Of a stretch of DNA of 64,000 nucleotides, positions 1-11,999 are shown piece after piece. Within the stretch, counting starts at the first letter, position 1, and every line of letters starts with the position of its first letter. The DNA is from Branchiostoma floridae (lineage: Eukaryota; Chordata; Leptocardii; Amphioxiformes; Branchiostomatidae), in contig NC_049992.1 in the NCBI RefSeq assembly GCF_000003815.2, positions 2,370,680 through 2,434,679 on the forward strand, given 5' to 3'. The notes beneath the pieces were generated by a model, which did not search any database, was not told the DNA's origin, and saw only the letters and a list, made by a program, of their open reading frames with translations. A program made the translations under genes and the position numbers.

Positions 1-719
1 ATGACTACGTATCAATCATATGCGAGGACGAGATAGCTACTGTACATTGTTTTGCGGGTACCTGTATTAGGGTCTGAGAGATGAAAGGAGTTGTTCTCGG
101 ATGTTGTAAGCTCAGTTTTTGATATTTTTTTTTTAATTTGCTTTGGGACAGACAACTACAGTACAGCACTGCACTTAAGTTGGTAACTTTTTTTAACAGT
201 GCCACCGATGTTATTAGGGACTGACTAACGGTTGGTCGTCGTCGACAAACGTTAGGATTCATTTGGTACAACATTACGATTCCGATATACTAAGAAAAAG
301 AAGGTTTTATGCCTTCAGATGATGGTCATTGTAACATAAGATGTATGTACTTATTCTTATGTTAGATTTAAAAAAAGACAATAACACTAATGATGATGGA
401 AGCAGACATTTCATTGGATCATTTCTACAACCCGCTGGGCCCCGCCAACTCAGTTAAACAGCAGAAATGAAAAAAATTAGAGATGAAAAAGGTGACAGAA
501 ACGAAGCCACTAGCTTGTTTTTCGAGGGTTTGGTTTGGTTATACAGATATCCATTAGTGATTGATATGTCAATATTCTTCCTGGAGTCCGGGTGATTTGT
601 AGAGAATCACCAATTCTAGATAGAAGGATTTTGCACCATTGCACACCGCACCATCGCACCAACGTGTGAGGGTTTTTTAACGTGCATGGGGTGTTGCTCT
701 CTCCATACACGGGACCTCC
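1..719. other. Intergenic, AT-rich
   Basis: No gene or repeat identified. Confidence 0.5.
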
Positions 720-864
720 ATTTAACGTCCTATCCGAGAGACGGAAAGTGTGAGGAAAGTCGTGTAAAGTGCCTTTCCCAAGGGGACAAGATCGGTAACA
801 CGGCAGCCGGATTCAAACCGGTCTTGAGGCAAACACGCTGCCGTTGCACTACGTGATCTCACTT
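720..864 (-). mobile_element. tRNA-derived SINE (degenerate)
   Basis: On the minus strand: A box TAGTGCAACGG (841-851) fits the consensus, and B box GGTTTGAATCC (809-819) has one change. The body AAAGGCACTTTACACGACTT is shared with 63070-63250. Confidence 0.78.
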
Positions 865-1124
865 GAAATAGCATCTCTTTTGTCTAAGTCAGAAACATCC
901 TGACTCAGACCAGTTCAACTGAAGAATGATAACATAGAGATGATTAAGAGTGAGTCACGAATGCTGTTCGAAAACATTCCCTCCCCAATTAGTACTATCG
1001 GTTGAAGTACTAATTTGGACAGACAAGATCGGTCTATTTCGGTAACTAGATACGTGAGAGTCAGAGTCACTCTCATCCCTGTAAGTCAGGTTCATCTCAG
1101 AAACAGTAACGTAAACATTCACGA

Positions 1125-1385
1125 ATAGTTTCATCAGCTGGAGGCGTCATTGAACAAAGAGACTATTTTTGCACCACCAGTGCTTTATAAACTCCAACAG
1201 TTCGGTGACCCTCTGTAACCTTCTGCAACTCATGATGCTGCACTAGGCTGCAGTGAACCAGTCAGAACCACCCTGAAGAAGGTGAAAGACGGTCACTGAA
1301 ACGTTGGAGTGAATGGTTGTGAAAAATATTTTCTTTATGCAGTTGCATGTCCAAGCAATGGTTGTGTAAAATGAGCATCTTTATT
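1125..1385. repeat. Diverged interspersed repeat
   Basis: TTTCATCAGCTGGAGG, GAACAAAGAGACTA and ACTGAAACGTTGGAGTGA recall the foldback at 59359-59580. Inverted pairing is weak. Confidence 0.35.
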
Positions 1386-2339
1386 CAGTAACATAAACGG
1401 TAAAAGATCATGGCTATCACGTATCTTAAAGAGTCTAGACCACTTATGTCATTGCCATCCCCATTAAGTGGTCTTCAGAGACACGATGTCAATTCGAGTA
1501 AAGCCCCCCTGCCTGCTAAAAGCTTTGCCTGTTTAAATGTCGCTTATAGCAGCCCGCCCAACATCCGCCGGCCTTCTAGCGGGAGGGGCCAGTTACAGCC
1601 CCGGACAGCAGAGTTTGTGTTACATAGACTACTGAAAGCTCTGGTCGGTTTGTCGATAATGGCAGTTGCGTGGGTTACATAAGAGACTGTCCATTCTCAC
1701 TAACACTTGCGTCTTTCATGGGCACAACCATTAACAAACAGCCATCAACCGGACGGAAAACCGTTTCCATTCCCACCTATTGTTCAATTTAGAAGGAGCC
1801 GATGATATAACGCTGAGAGAATTATAACACTGATGGATCTCAGCATATTATTATCCAATGTAGAATACCATTGTCCATCCTATCGCCAAGTTTTTCTCGA
1901 CATGCACTTTTCGTTATATTTTGTTCTGATTAACTGCTTCAGATTGCTGTCAAAACGGTGTAAAACAGCAACACTAAATAGTGTTTTTAGTCTATGTTAG
2001 CTACCAAACCTCTGGACCAGGAGCTTGAATCCTCGTAGAGCAGTGAACACCAGTAGAAATCTGCATTGGCCATAATGTAAAAATAGGAAAGTTCAGAGTG
2101 TCATAATCTCATCAGGGTGTCATAATCTCAAGGGCCTAGAAATGGACCAAAACCTTGTTGTTGTTTTTTTGCCTAATCTGAACGTCTGCACCCTACACTG
2201 CCTCACCAATATGAAATTTCTCTTACATTTTCTTGCTTCAAGTCGAAAATAGGCTAAAAAAACTGTATGGACTCGATTTGGACCTTCTGCGGCTGCGTCA
2301 ATTAGGGTCATTAACAACCATCAGAAAATAACGACCTCT
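1386..2339. other. Intergenic
   Basis: I see nothing supportable here. Confidence 0.5.
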
Positions 2340-2512
2340 ACTATATGTTTTGCACTATGTATATCTTATGATGTACGTTGATAGATGGAACAGGACTCGA
2401 TATAATCTGTATCTCTCTTATACTATCTATGTTATATTGCACTTACCTCGTGCGACCTCAATGAAAAGCGTCCTGTAGGCTTCTCATGAATAAATAAAGG
2501 TTCGAACAAACT
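2340..2512 (+). mobile_element. CR1-like LINE 3' end
   Basis: CCTCAATGAAAAGCGTCCTG and CTCATGAATAAATAAAGGTT match the 3' end at 19728-19800. The AAAC tail is lost. Confidence 0.65.
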
Positions 2513-2805
2513 TTCAACCGCTGCAAGCGTGTAGGGCAAGGAAGCATCAAGAAGGAGCCAGTTGGTGGAGACCTGTTACACACGAAGCTCCACTTAACGT
2601 ACATCCTGTTCACGGATGTACAAATAGTGGTTTAAAGTCATCCGAGTCTGCCAATTACCGCTGAAGCACCTGCATGTCCTGTACCCGTCTGGCAATTATC
2701 AAATACAAAGTTGAAGAGGAGCCAATTATCAGTACATGTGGCACACGTGTGCTGATCTCCACGTGCGTGCTGGCTTCCGTTGCGGCCTTCGAGAGGAGCT
2801 GGCTC

Positions 2806-2836
2806 TTATTATTATTATTATTGGAGGGGGGGGGGG
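2806..2836. repeat. TTA microsatellite and G run
   Basis: TTATTATTATTATTATTGGA followed by a run of G (2826-2837). Confidence 0.9.
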
Positions 2837-2879
2837 GCGCTGGTTTCGCCATTTCGTTCGACGTCAGGCTTTCTTATGC

Positions 2880-3105
2880 TGGATTTGAATCTCTTCAAAT
2901 GCCTCCGACGTTTTGCCTTTGGGAAAAACACAAGTTGTATATCACTTTACCCAGGTGTAAACATGGGTACCTGACTTCGGTTGGGGACGTAAAATGTGTT
3001 GAAAATGTGTTAAAAGGAGAAGGATGGGCTCCGTCTTCCAATACCGTCTCCTAGACACTGCGGTTAACAATGCTAAAAAAGGCTATGGAACTACGTATAC
3101 GCTTA
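2880..3105 (+). mobile_element. SINE body copy
   Basis: GCCTTTGGGAAAAACACAAG, TTTACCCAGGTGTAAACATG, CTTCGGTTGGGGACGTAAAA and GGCTATGGAACTACG are shared with 4225-4415 and the inverse copies at 25008 and 63070. A weak B-box-like GGATTTGAATC is at its left end. Confidence 0.7.
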
Positions 3106-3109
3106 CTTT

Positions 3110-4220
3110 TTATAACCCCTTTTTTACCTACATTTCTATTAACGTCTTCATCTGATAAACGAGCCACTAAGACATCAGGAACACTTGTGGCAACTTCACA
3201 TCTTAAAGACAATTCTACAGGAACTCAAGCATGGCTAATAGATGTTCACGTACGCGTCAAAATGACGGATATAGCATAGAGATCCACCCACACATCCTAA
3301 TGACGCTTGTACACGCACATTTATACTTTGCCATCCAATCATATATAATGACAACACCACCGCACATCCTAAAGCTTACATTGCACATGTGCGTAAAGTG
3401 TGTATACTTGACTCTTACAAGAGTGCATTCAGAAAAAGCTGCACATTCAAACTTTTAAACGCTCACACGTGTACGTAATTGGATAAGTAGTGATGCTGGC
3501 GCTTCACAGTCGACAATCATAAACGCTCATTGAACCACGATTACCCTTACGTGTATGTCATTAGTAGTATAGTTTGTCATTATCTGTTGGACTAGAATTG
3601 AACAGTGTAGTTTGCCAAGACATACGGCTGGATCTACATATTTCCAAATATCTGGACCTCATATATTCTTTAAGTGCTACTATGTCGTTTAAGAAAAAAC
3701 ACACAACTAAGACACAGTGCGACACTTATCAAATATCCTTAAGTACTACCATCAGCTCATCAGCATGGTCGGGTTTGGAGAAAGTAGCTTAATGATATCT
3801 GACAACTACGACGCCAGGCGCATTAACCGTCTGACAATGCCGTCAGAACAATGTGATTGATAACTCTACTTTTATCATTATAAATCCATATGAAAAGGCG
3901 CTGTGGGGACTTGTTTGTCGTATCTGATTGCTTCTAGTTCAGGATCAAGGCGCCCTGCGTAGTGCGCGACTGTAAGTATAGTAGACTGGTGCCAGTCAGT
4001 CTGTGCCTGTATCTGTGTTAATGAAACCCCTTCGGGATAACACACCGACTCCGCAGACACGCGGCTCGGATAGTTACGTTCCACCGAGCAGTGCCTTACA
4101 GCTAAGCCCTTGATATCACACTCTAAATCTTTCTTTAAAGTACCTGATGAAGTTTTTTTTTTCTTTTAGGCTACATTTGATCATGGCAAGTTCCATTTCA
4201 CTTAAAGAAAGAGGGTATAT
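3110..4220. other. Intergenic
   Basis: AT-rich, no supported gene or repeat. Confidence 0.5.
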
Positions 4221-4224
4221 ATCC

Positions 4225-4415
4225 TAGTGCTCTTGGGAAAGGCTCTTTTAACTGTCCTCACTCTTCCCAGATGTGTACACCTGACTTCAGTTGGGGAGGT
4301 AAAATGCGAAGGAAGATGCGTGGTTCCGACTTCCAATATCGTGCCCTCAACACAGTGGATAACAACTCACTGCCATTACAGCTTCAATAAGGCCATGGAA
4401 CTACCTTTACCTTCT
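4225..4415 (+). mobile_element. SINE body copy
   Basis: TTCCCAGATGTGTACACCTG, CTTCAGTTGGGGAGGTAAAA and CAATAAGGCCATGGAACTAC match the copy at 2880-3105. The tRNA head is not visible. Confidence 0.7.
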
Positions 4416-4667
4416 GTCTGTCCTTATGTAGCACCGTTAGGATAAGTACCTAACTTAAGTGCAGTACCACATTGCCTCGTGTTTCTTAGAGCAAAGGAAA
4501 AAGATATTACGCGATAAGAATCACGACAAGATGCAAGCAATTCTACATTATGTCTCACCACTTCCTGTAATATTCTCTATCTTCCCACTGAGTCAGCTCA
4601 TAAGTTACAGTATATGAAGGTCTGTTTCTTAGCAGGTCGTTGCATAAACCATTGGCATTTAATCCTA

Positions 4668-4840
4668 CTCTCCAAACAGAGGTTGAATCGCGCAGATATA
4701 GTAGTAGTCGGAGTTTACGTAAGAGGAGCGCCCGTGTAATTTTTCCGACTACGGGCGCTCCTCTTACGTAAGAGGAGCGCCCGTGTAATTTTTCCGACTA
4801 CTACTATATCTGCGCGACTCAACCGCTGCTTGGAGATTAC
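4668..4840. mobile_element. Foldback MITE with 10-bp target duplication
   Basis: TTTAATCCTA is at 4658-4667 and 4841-4850. The arms begin CTCTCCAAACAGAGGTTGAA and run through CGCGCAGATATAGTAGTAGT. The core repeats GTAAGAGGAGCGCCCGTGTA in direct and inverted order. Its ends resemble the 58236 element. Confidence 0.9.
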
Positions 4841-4854
4841 TTTAATCCTAGCTA

Positions 4855-6208
4855 TCTTTGTATTGGAAAAACATACCAGCCTGGAATCCTTAGTCGCCCC
4901 AACCGGCGCTACCCCGTTGTAAACTTTACTTCTCTCGAGTCTAACCTGTCTGTCACCGGGCCGCCAGAGACCAGCTCTTCGGTATCAGGTCCAACATACC
5001 CCCGAGGAAACTATTGCATCCGCCCCATGACGAAGGCCCGAGGGCTGCTAGTTGAATTCTGGCTGGTAAAATCACCGGGATGGGTCTAGTTAACCAGGCG
5101 GGTACAGAAGCACACAGTCCCAAGGAAACTCAGCCTGAGACCCTGGGAGGGGCTGGTGACCAGGTTAACACTATAACGTGCAACAACATGTGAAGTAAGG
5201 TGCTACGTTATGTAATATAGAAGCCAGACCCTTTCACCTGTAGCGAAATGTGATCCACGTTAATTCTCTGGGTTAAAGGGAGTCACGAAGAAACTGGAAA
5301 GGCTGTATCAAATTATTCTTGACTCTTTTGTAGTTTTCTTCTGTGATTGAACGTGATTTCGTGCTTACGTAATAGTTTGTATTACTTTGTACGCCGGATG
5401 TGATGACGTCCCTTTATCACCACAAAGAGTCCCTATTTCTTTGTTATGACTGATCTGAAGAACTCTAGTATTCATCGTTTCTTTGATATTGTAATACCAG
5501 CGCATATTCTTATCAATGTTGCAATGGGCATCCAATAGTTGGCCCCTTTTCATGTTGTTATCAGTACACATCTTACAATTGGCTTACACATTGATTAGTT
5601 TTTATATTTAGTTAAATCTTCTGTACGCTAACGCATACGGTGAAACTGACATATACACTATAGCTTATATATATATGAGAGGGGGAACGTATATGTTAGC
5701 CAGGGAGACATGCCGTAAACGTGATGATGATGAATAATTGCAATTTGTGCATCAATATTGGCAAATAGCCATGTTCAATGACTGAAATACATCTCATATT
5801 GGGTCTTACCCATCTCAATGCCCTTCGCTAATTGGATAGGGCAGAAACACAATAGTATATTCCGCCGGCCCACCCGAGTCGCGGTTTGCGCTCCATATCC
5901 GCTCCTTTTACTGCAGATGTCTCGCGCCTTGCCGTGATTTAATGGGTGGAAGATTACCTGAAGTCGGAACACCTGCGCCACCGGCGAGCAACAGGAGCTG
6001 GTGTTTGTTTATCTGCGTCTGAAATTGTACTTTGAATAAACTAATGGATTGCTTGAAGCAGGGGAGGGCGAGGGACTGCTCTATCATTGAGCAGATCCAA
6101 ACCTGAAACCCGTCGTGCAGAGTCTTTGTTTATAGTGGAAGTCTTAATTGGTCGGTGCAATGACCAAATGAGTCTCCGCATTGTGTTCGATAACCGACCG
6201 AGTCATAC
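4855..6208. other. Intergenic
   Basis: Mixed GC-richer patches (4880-5110) of likely repeat origin and AT-rich sequence. No gene or definable element. Confidence 0.45.
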
Positions 6209-6211
6209 TAA

Positions 6212-6389
6212 AGCCCCCTTTACAAATCAAGAATTTAGCTCGGCGATCTCTAAATTACGAGGAGGTATGACCCTGATGCCGACAAAGAAACTCTGCCATT
6301 TTTTCGTAGGCATCAGAGTCATGCCTTCTCGTTATTCAGAGCTCGCTGACAACTCGGCCGAGCTAAATTCTTGATTTGTAAAGGGGGCT
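6212..6389. mobile_element. Foldback MITE with TAA target duplication
   Basis: Perfect 32-base inverted repeats, AGCCCCCTTTACAAATCAAG and on to CTCGG (6212-6243 and 6358-6389). The inner GGTATGACCCTGATGCC and GGCATCAGAGTCATGCC also pair, so almost all 178 bases fold back. TAA is at 6209-6211 and 6390-6392. Confidence 0.92.
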
Positions 6390-6414
6390 TAAAGACATCG
6401 TGCATGGGGTGGAG

Positions 6415-6632
6415 TGGAGTGGCGAATCCGCAGGCCGATGGCACACAAAGTTTTGCCTGCACATAACGTTCTACGAAGTATCTGCGTGCTCCAAAATCCG
6501 TCGGATTCCTCACGAGTTCGTGCGGAGGAGGTACTTACCACTTACGGATTCCAAAAGATTGCCCACGTTTTGGCACGTAGACAGCACGTATTTGTACATA
6601 CGGCGGTTTGTGCCCTTAGCTTTAGCAAAGCT
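6415..6632. mobile_element. Partial copy of the MITE seen at 47527-47844
   Basis: GGCGAATCCGCAG...CCAAAATCCGTCGGATTCC...CTTACGGATTCCAAAAGATT, CACGTTTTGGCACGTAGACA and TACGGCGG..TTAGCTTTAG match the right two thirds of 47527-47844. The left end is missing. Confidence 0.82.
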
Positions 6633-6639
6633 ACATAAA

Positions 6640-9221
6640 AAAACATCCCTAGCTGCAGTGCTGTATGCCATTTAAATCTAGATCTACCCTCAGGCAAAGT
6701 CTTTCCAATCGTAATAGCTCCTATAAAATGGCACATGATATCCTTGTAACCGTGCTGCGTGACTATGAAGAGATTGTGTGGAAGCAGCTTCACGATTCAC
6801 CTCCGAGCGTTTCTACAAGGAAACTATTTGGAAACAAACATTGCCTTCATTTCTGCAAATAGATGAACACGAGGAAAATAGACATGCTATGATATGATGC
6901 TGCAGGTAGTGGAGTTATCCGCATGTGTTAGATTGTCCATTAGAAATATAATGACTGGTATTGTAGCTCGAAACCCATCAGGCGGACGGAGACCAATGAT
7001 GATGACTGTAGCTCAAGGGGATACTCAACAAGCAATCAATATGGTTTGATTAGTTTACTGATGCAAAACCTTAGGATAATGTCACACGTGGCCTCAGCAA
7101 AAGGTCGTTGCCTTCGGTGTCTAATGAGTAGATCCAAACATAGAATCAGGGTTGGTCTCAAAACGATACCAACAGCCTTAAGAACAGAGTGTTCACATCA
7201 TCTACCGAGGTGTATCTGCTTAGATGAAAGAGAGCCCTCTATTGATACTACCAGTCTCGAATGGCGGATTAGCTATAGCTTGCGTCAATGAAGGTTAGAC
7301 ATCCAGGTAGTAAGATACGCCAAAAAGCCATAACTCAAACAACTGGTACAGGAGCCAACGTTTAACCCCACCCCCACCCTACCCCCGCGACGAAACGTTA
7401 GATCATGTAATTCAAACAAAAGGACCTAATTAACTAATATGCATCAAGTTCGTCTTAACTTGTTTTAACTTTTGTTTCCTACTAGATTAACTGGATTGCA
7501 TATCAATTTTAAGTTAGGATATAAAATTCTGCTCTCAAACAAGACAGAAAGTCCGTACTGTTGAATTCACTGTTTTCATAGGACAACACCATCCTGTCAG
7601 TTTTGCTCATCTTCGAAATTACAATCAAATAGAGGTTCATTCGAAGCAATCAAAGTTTGTAAGACTGAACCCCTCCTGTGTGAACTTCAGACGCTGCGCA
7701 TTAACAAGTCTGGCGTCCGTAGACCTTTACAGCTGCATAACCCACGGCTTGGCACGTCCAAGTTCCAGCTCCAGGGAGACTTATGTTACGGCCGTATGGT
7801 GAGCGCAGGTCTTCGTCTCTCGTGTGCACAAAGGTCGGCGGGCTTTGATGTTTAACCTGCCAATCCGCGCGTGTGTTTCATAACATCACGTCTGAGACGT
7901 TCCGCCACAAGGCTAATCTTCTTTCCTCTAAACTGGGATAAACAAATCCAGGGAAGCCATGGTTACTGGAAGACATCGCTAAAAATGTTGTTATATTTTA
8001 GGCATGGCTTCGGGCAGGGTGAGATTTTCATTTCCATTTTCATTTCAGACGACACCACAGGCTCTAATCAGGAGAAACGATCTGCCCGTTTTAGCCAAAT
8101 GTAATATTGCAGACCTTAATGTGATTCGCAGCGATCCTATCAACACGAGAACGCTCGGGGCATATTATGCAGACACCCAGCCACTATCAGTGGTTATTCT
8201 TGTTGTTTTAAAATTTAAAAAGCAAAATCTCATTTTTGTATCCTATCAATTTCTGCCGACGCTGGCGTCTATCAAACATTGTCCCGTCTTAGTAACACGA
8301 GTTAAAAAGGTGGTGGTGCATTGGCATATTGTATGATTATTATCATTTTAAGCCATCAAATATACTATAGATGTAGATAGACTGGTGCAGATCACTTGCA
8401 CACTCTAACTTCTAAACTTCTTATGTATATGTACGTCCCGTTTTACTTTATGATAGTTTTATGAGGTTAGACTGTAATAAGGAATGTACCGGTACAGATC
8501 GAATCCCATTTTCCGAGATTTCTCTAAAGGCCACTTTTTAAAATTCACAATTAGCCTGGAATTGTTTTCCTCATGCTTAAAGAAGATTCAGCAGCGATCA
8601 AAAGACCACCGAGACAATAAAGTTAAACTAGTTCTATATCATCAATACTTTATAGTTTATCCTTTGCCCTTTCGCAATATCAATGAAGATATTTGATCAC
8701 ACGCACTGGATCAGTTGGCCAAGTACTTTAAGCCCCTATTTCCAATATCATGTTTAAATGTCAGCTATAAAAGTTTAGAAGCAGCATCAGCATCTTAAAA
8801 GTATGAATGTCATCTCACTCCACACCCTTGCGATTTAGCCCGCCTGTTGTAAGTTCTTCGCAATTCAGCCTCTGGCTGCAAAGAGAGAGTATTCGGCCCA
8901 CTCAGCAATGGTAATAATAATTTGTAACAACAAAAATTAAACATCGTCTAAAAAGTATGAAGCGAGATCTCACAGACAAAAGAGCCCATTTATAGCCAAA
9001 GTGTCCCAAGAGAGTCGGTACTTGGGCACAGAAGTGCAATTTCCTGGAACGCACTTCCTTCTATCTTAAGTCGCCATTTTGGCGCCAATCTTAAGAAGCC
9101 AAAGGTGTTATTTTCCGGCTCTTAAGGTCTGCCTTAATGCTTTGCTATCCTCTGGGTTGTGCTTTAAGCGGCGGCGACACGGGATGCATATCTAATGCAC
9201 ACCAGAATGGGTTTGAATTTA
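6640..9221. other. Intergenic
   Basis: No supported gene. 7692-7799 is open between an AG and a GTGAGC and is discussed as a candidate exon. A C-rich patch is at 7368-7386. Confidence 0.45.
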
Positions 9222-9372
9222 CTGCTAGTATCAAAAGCTGGTAGAGGAGTGAAGCCGGCCTAGGAGTGTGCATGTGACCGTAACCCGCTTGACTCCATTT
9301 GGCTACCTATACTCCTTGGCCAGCTTTGATACTATCTTATGGCATCGTAAGATCTGCTTGGAGATTACTGCT
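9222..9372. mobile_element. Truncated copy of the TCTCCAAGCAG foldback MITE
   Basis: The right end CAGCTTTGATACTATCTTAT...ATCTGCTTGGAGATTAC matches 58360-58417. The left arm is reduced to AGTATCAAAAGCTGG. No target duplication visible. Confidence 0.65.
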
Positions 9373-9507
9373 ACAAGAGTGCAGCTTAACGGAAATGGGT
9401 AGCAATAAAGGGAGGTATGGTCGACAACAAGGGGAAGGTGCGTTCATGATACATAATCTATGCAAGCTGGACAAGAGTAGTAGGCATGGGAACAGATATC
9501 TATTTGG

Positions 9508-9715
9508 TTTATTGCAAATTCTTGCCCGAGGGCTAATCTCAAGTACAATATAACAGGGAACAGACAAAAATATTGTCACAGTGTAGAATGTGTCTACCCG
9601 AGTCTTAAAGCTAACACTAATCTGTAACTTGTTGGGTTCCACCTATTTTCCTGAGACAGTGGAAGACGAAGTATCCCACCTTTTCTATAATATGTGCGTT
9701 CTGTGATGTTAGGAG
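9508..9715 (-). mobile_element. CR1/L2-like LINE 3' tail
   Basis: On the minus strand VGYFVFHCLRKIGGTQQ precedes a stop; the 3' UTR ends TTAGCCCTCGGGCAAGAATT and AATAAA. Same family as 63493. Confidence 0.78.
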
Positions 9716-9724
9716 CTAGGGTAG

Positions 9725-11277
9725 TTTTTTGTCTGTAAACATAAGGAAATATGGAGGAATTTAGTGGCCTCTTGAAAAACCTACTTTCACAGACGGCAGT
9801 CTGTACATATATATATTCAATTGCTACATTCATATTTATATTCGTGTATCTAGCCCGGTTGGGCATGACTGTAGAGTGAGATTATTATCATCATCATTAT
9901 CACTGTGATCACTATCATCATTATCATTTAGAAAGAAGAGCATGCTAGTTTAGATTTTACTTCTACACACTTCTCGTCTTGATCTGCTAACGGGTCTATA
10001 CATAAGGACGTGGACGTCTCTATTTTTGATGAAGAACCTTAATTACGGACTTCGCCGCCGAACAACCAAATTAAGAGATATGCCGAACCTGATTCAGTTT
10101 AAAGCGACTACCTTCTTGCAAATCAACGAAAGAAATGATATTGAGGCTCAAAGGTGGAATGATATAGAGACTCAAAGACATTGAGAAACCATGGTCACTA
10201 GCAACCATATTTGTTTTGACAAGGTTTCTCTTTGATCGTAATATATGAATTCGTTAGATGTTCCTTTCAAGTTAAGAAAGCGACCTCGTGCATTGCCATT
10301 TCCGTGAGTTCACTGCGCCCTAAGGAGTCGTAACGCGCGTTCAAAAGGCCCTAACGGCGGGCACTAATGTAGTTTGTGATGGATCAGGCTGTGCGGAGAA
10401 TGAAGGAGTTGCCTTTGGTTTTACCATTTCATAGGCAAATATGATTGTGACCCCACTCACGACTACAAGGGTCTCCATGCAACAGTTAGTATCCCGATAA
10501 TTTGTATTTATTTATTCATGCGGAGCTTTATTTCGTGGCAGAATGGGAAAAGTTTTTTGAGGTGTTTGTATTTCACGTTAGGAACAATTTATCAGTTCAA
10601 CAGTAAAGGAAGTTTATATATTTTCTAGCCCGGTTAAAGAAATAAAACTCTGACAGTGCAAGACAATTGCAAGGACACATGATCAGCGATGGTTACAAGC
10701 CTTAGGTCTCTTGGTATTTTGACTTGATATTGTCGGGTCCTTAATTACCATATACCCTCACTCGGGTAACCCAGCCGAGGTTGATTTTCTTGTGACAAAA
10801 ATCTACGAGCTTCATACTTAGACACAATTAATAGGAATCAGCTTCTGTAGTTCCAAGACTGCTGCTAGGGGGCTCAAACCTATACCATTTCTTGTCGAGA
10901 CCACGAGATATCTGTCACATAAAATTCATGGCCACAGCAAAACATACGAATTATGTATCCTAAGGAAATACACCCGTATTTTTTTTAGAATGCGTTCAAA
11001 CCAGGCCTTTAAGAAGTCTCCACCCCCGAGGCGTTGCCAAGAAAAGGAGGTACAGCACTGAATGACAGATAACTCGGCTAATAGGTTTCTTTCCGAAGAT
11101 GCTGAGATGCTCGGAAAGCTGACGGTGCACAAGCCACATGGGGGCTGCTCGAAAATTGACTGGGGCGGGCGAGGAGATACCGAAAGGTCAGGGAGGAGAG
11201 AAGAGAATGATCACAGCCCACTCTCGCTGGAGTATCTGTCTCGGAGTAGATTTGAGAGCTATGGCTGCAGACATTTG
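9725..11277. other. Intergenic
   Basis: ATC/ATT-rich microsatellite at 9882-9931. No gene supported. Confidence 0.5.
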
Positions 11278-11602
11278 GTGTAAGGCTTAGCTCACATTTC
11301 CAAACCGGGGCCCGGCCGGGTAGCTAATGGGGGCAAAAATAATGATATAAAAGATTCTTCTTCTTCTTGTCCTTGTCATCCTGTCGGACGATCAGGTCAC
11401 TGACAGATGGACTTGGCGATGTGCAGCCAGACCCGCTGCACTTCTGCACAGTCTACCACAGGTTCATATACAAATACATAAAATGTTGAAATAAGATTCA
11501 TGGGCATGATTTGTGCACATTTCTAGGGATACAATTTGATTTTTCGTTTCTTAAAACATCCCGACCGGGCCCCGGTTTGGAAATGTGACGCAAGCCTAAC
11601 AC
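11278..11602. mobile_element. MITE with CCAAACCGGGGCCCGG inverted ends
   Basis: The left end GTGTAAGGCTTAGCTCACAT, then TTCCAAACCGGGGCCCGGCC, is mirrored by the complement at 11562-11602. About 40-base inverted repeats with few mismatches. The interior has a CTT repeat. No clear target duplication. Confidence 0.8.
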
Positions 11603-11721
11603 GTACACCAGCTTCTCACTCACGTGACTGGTGCAGGATGTGATTTGTTTTCCTTGATTCAATTCCGGGTTGCTAAGATGATGAAGAAGCCCCTGTGGAG
11701 TTGGACTATATTTAATTTCGT

Positions 11722-11855
11722 CTTCAGAATATCTCTGGGATAGAAGAAATGTCTGGAACTAAGTTACTCTTCAGATTATCTCTGGGATAGAAGAAATGTC
11801 TGGAACTAAGTTACTCTTCAGAATATCTCTGCGATAGAAGAAATGTCTTGAAACC
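11722..11855. repeat. 47-bp tandem repeat, 2.8 copies
   Basis: Unit starts TTCAGAATATCTCTGGGATA at 11722, 11769 and 11816; exact 47-base spacing and very little divergence. Confidence 0.93.
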
Positions 11856-11999
11856 AGGGAGTAAACGCTGCAGTCTATGCCTGACGCTTACAAAGTCTGG
11901 GCTGATTTAATTGCACAGAATCTGATCTAGTGATCTAGACTGCACGCATTGGTGCAGATTTTCAATGCCCCTTGTTTGTTCGTCGTCTTCTCTGTTTCG

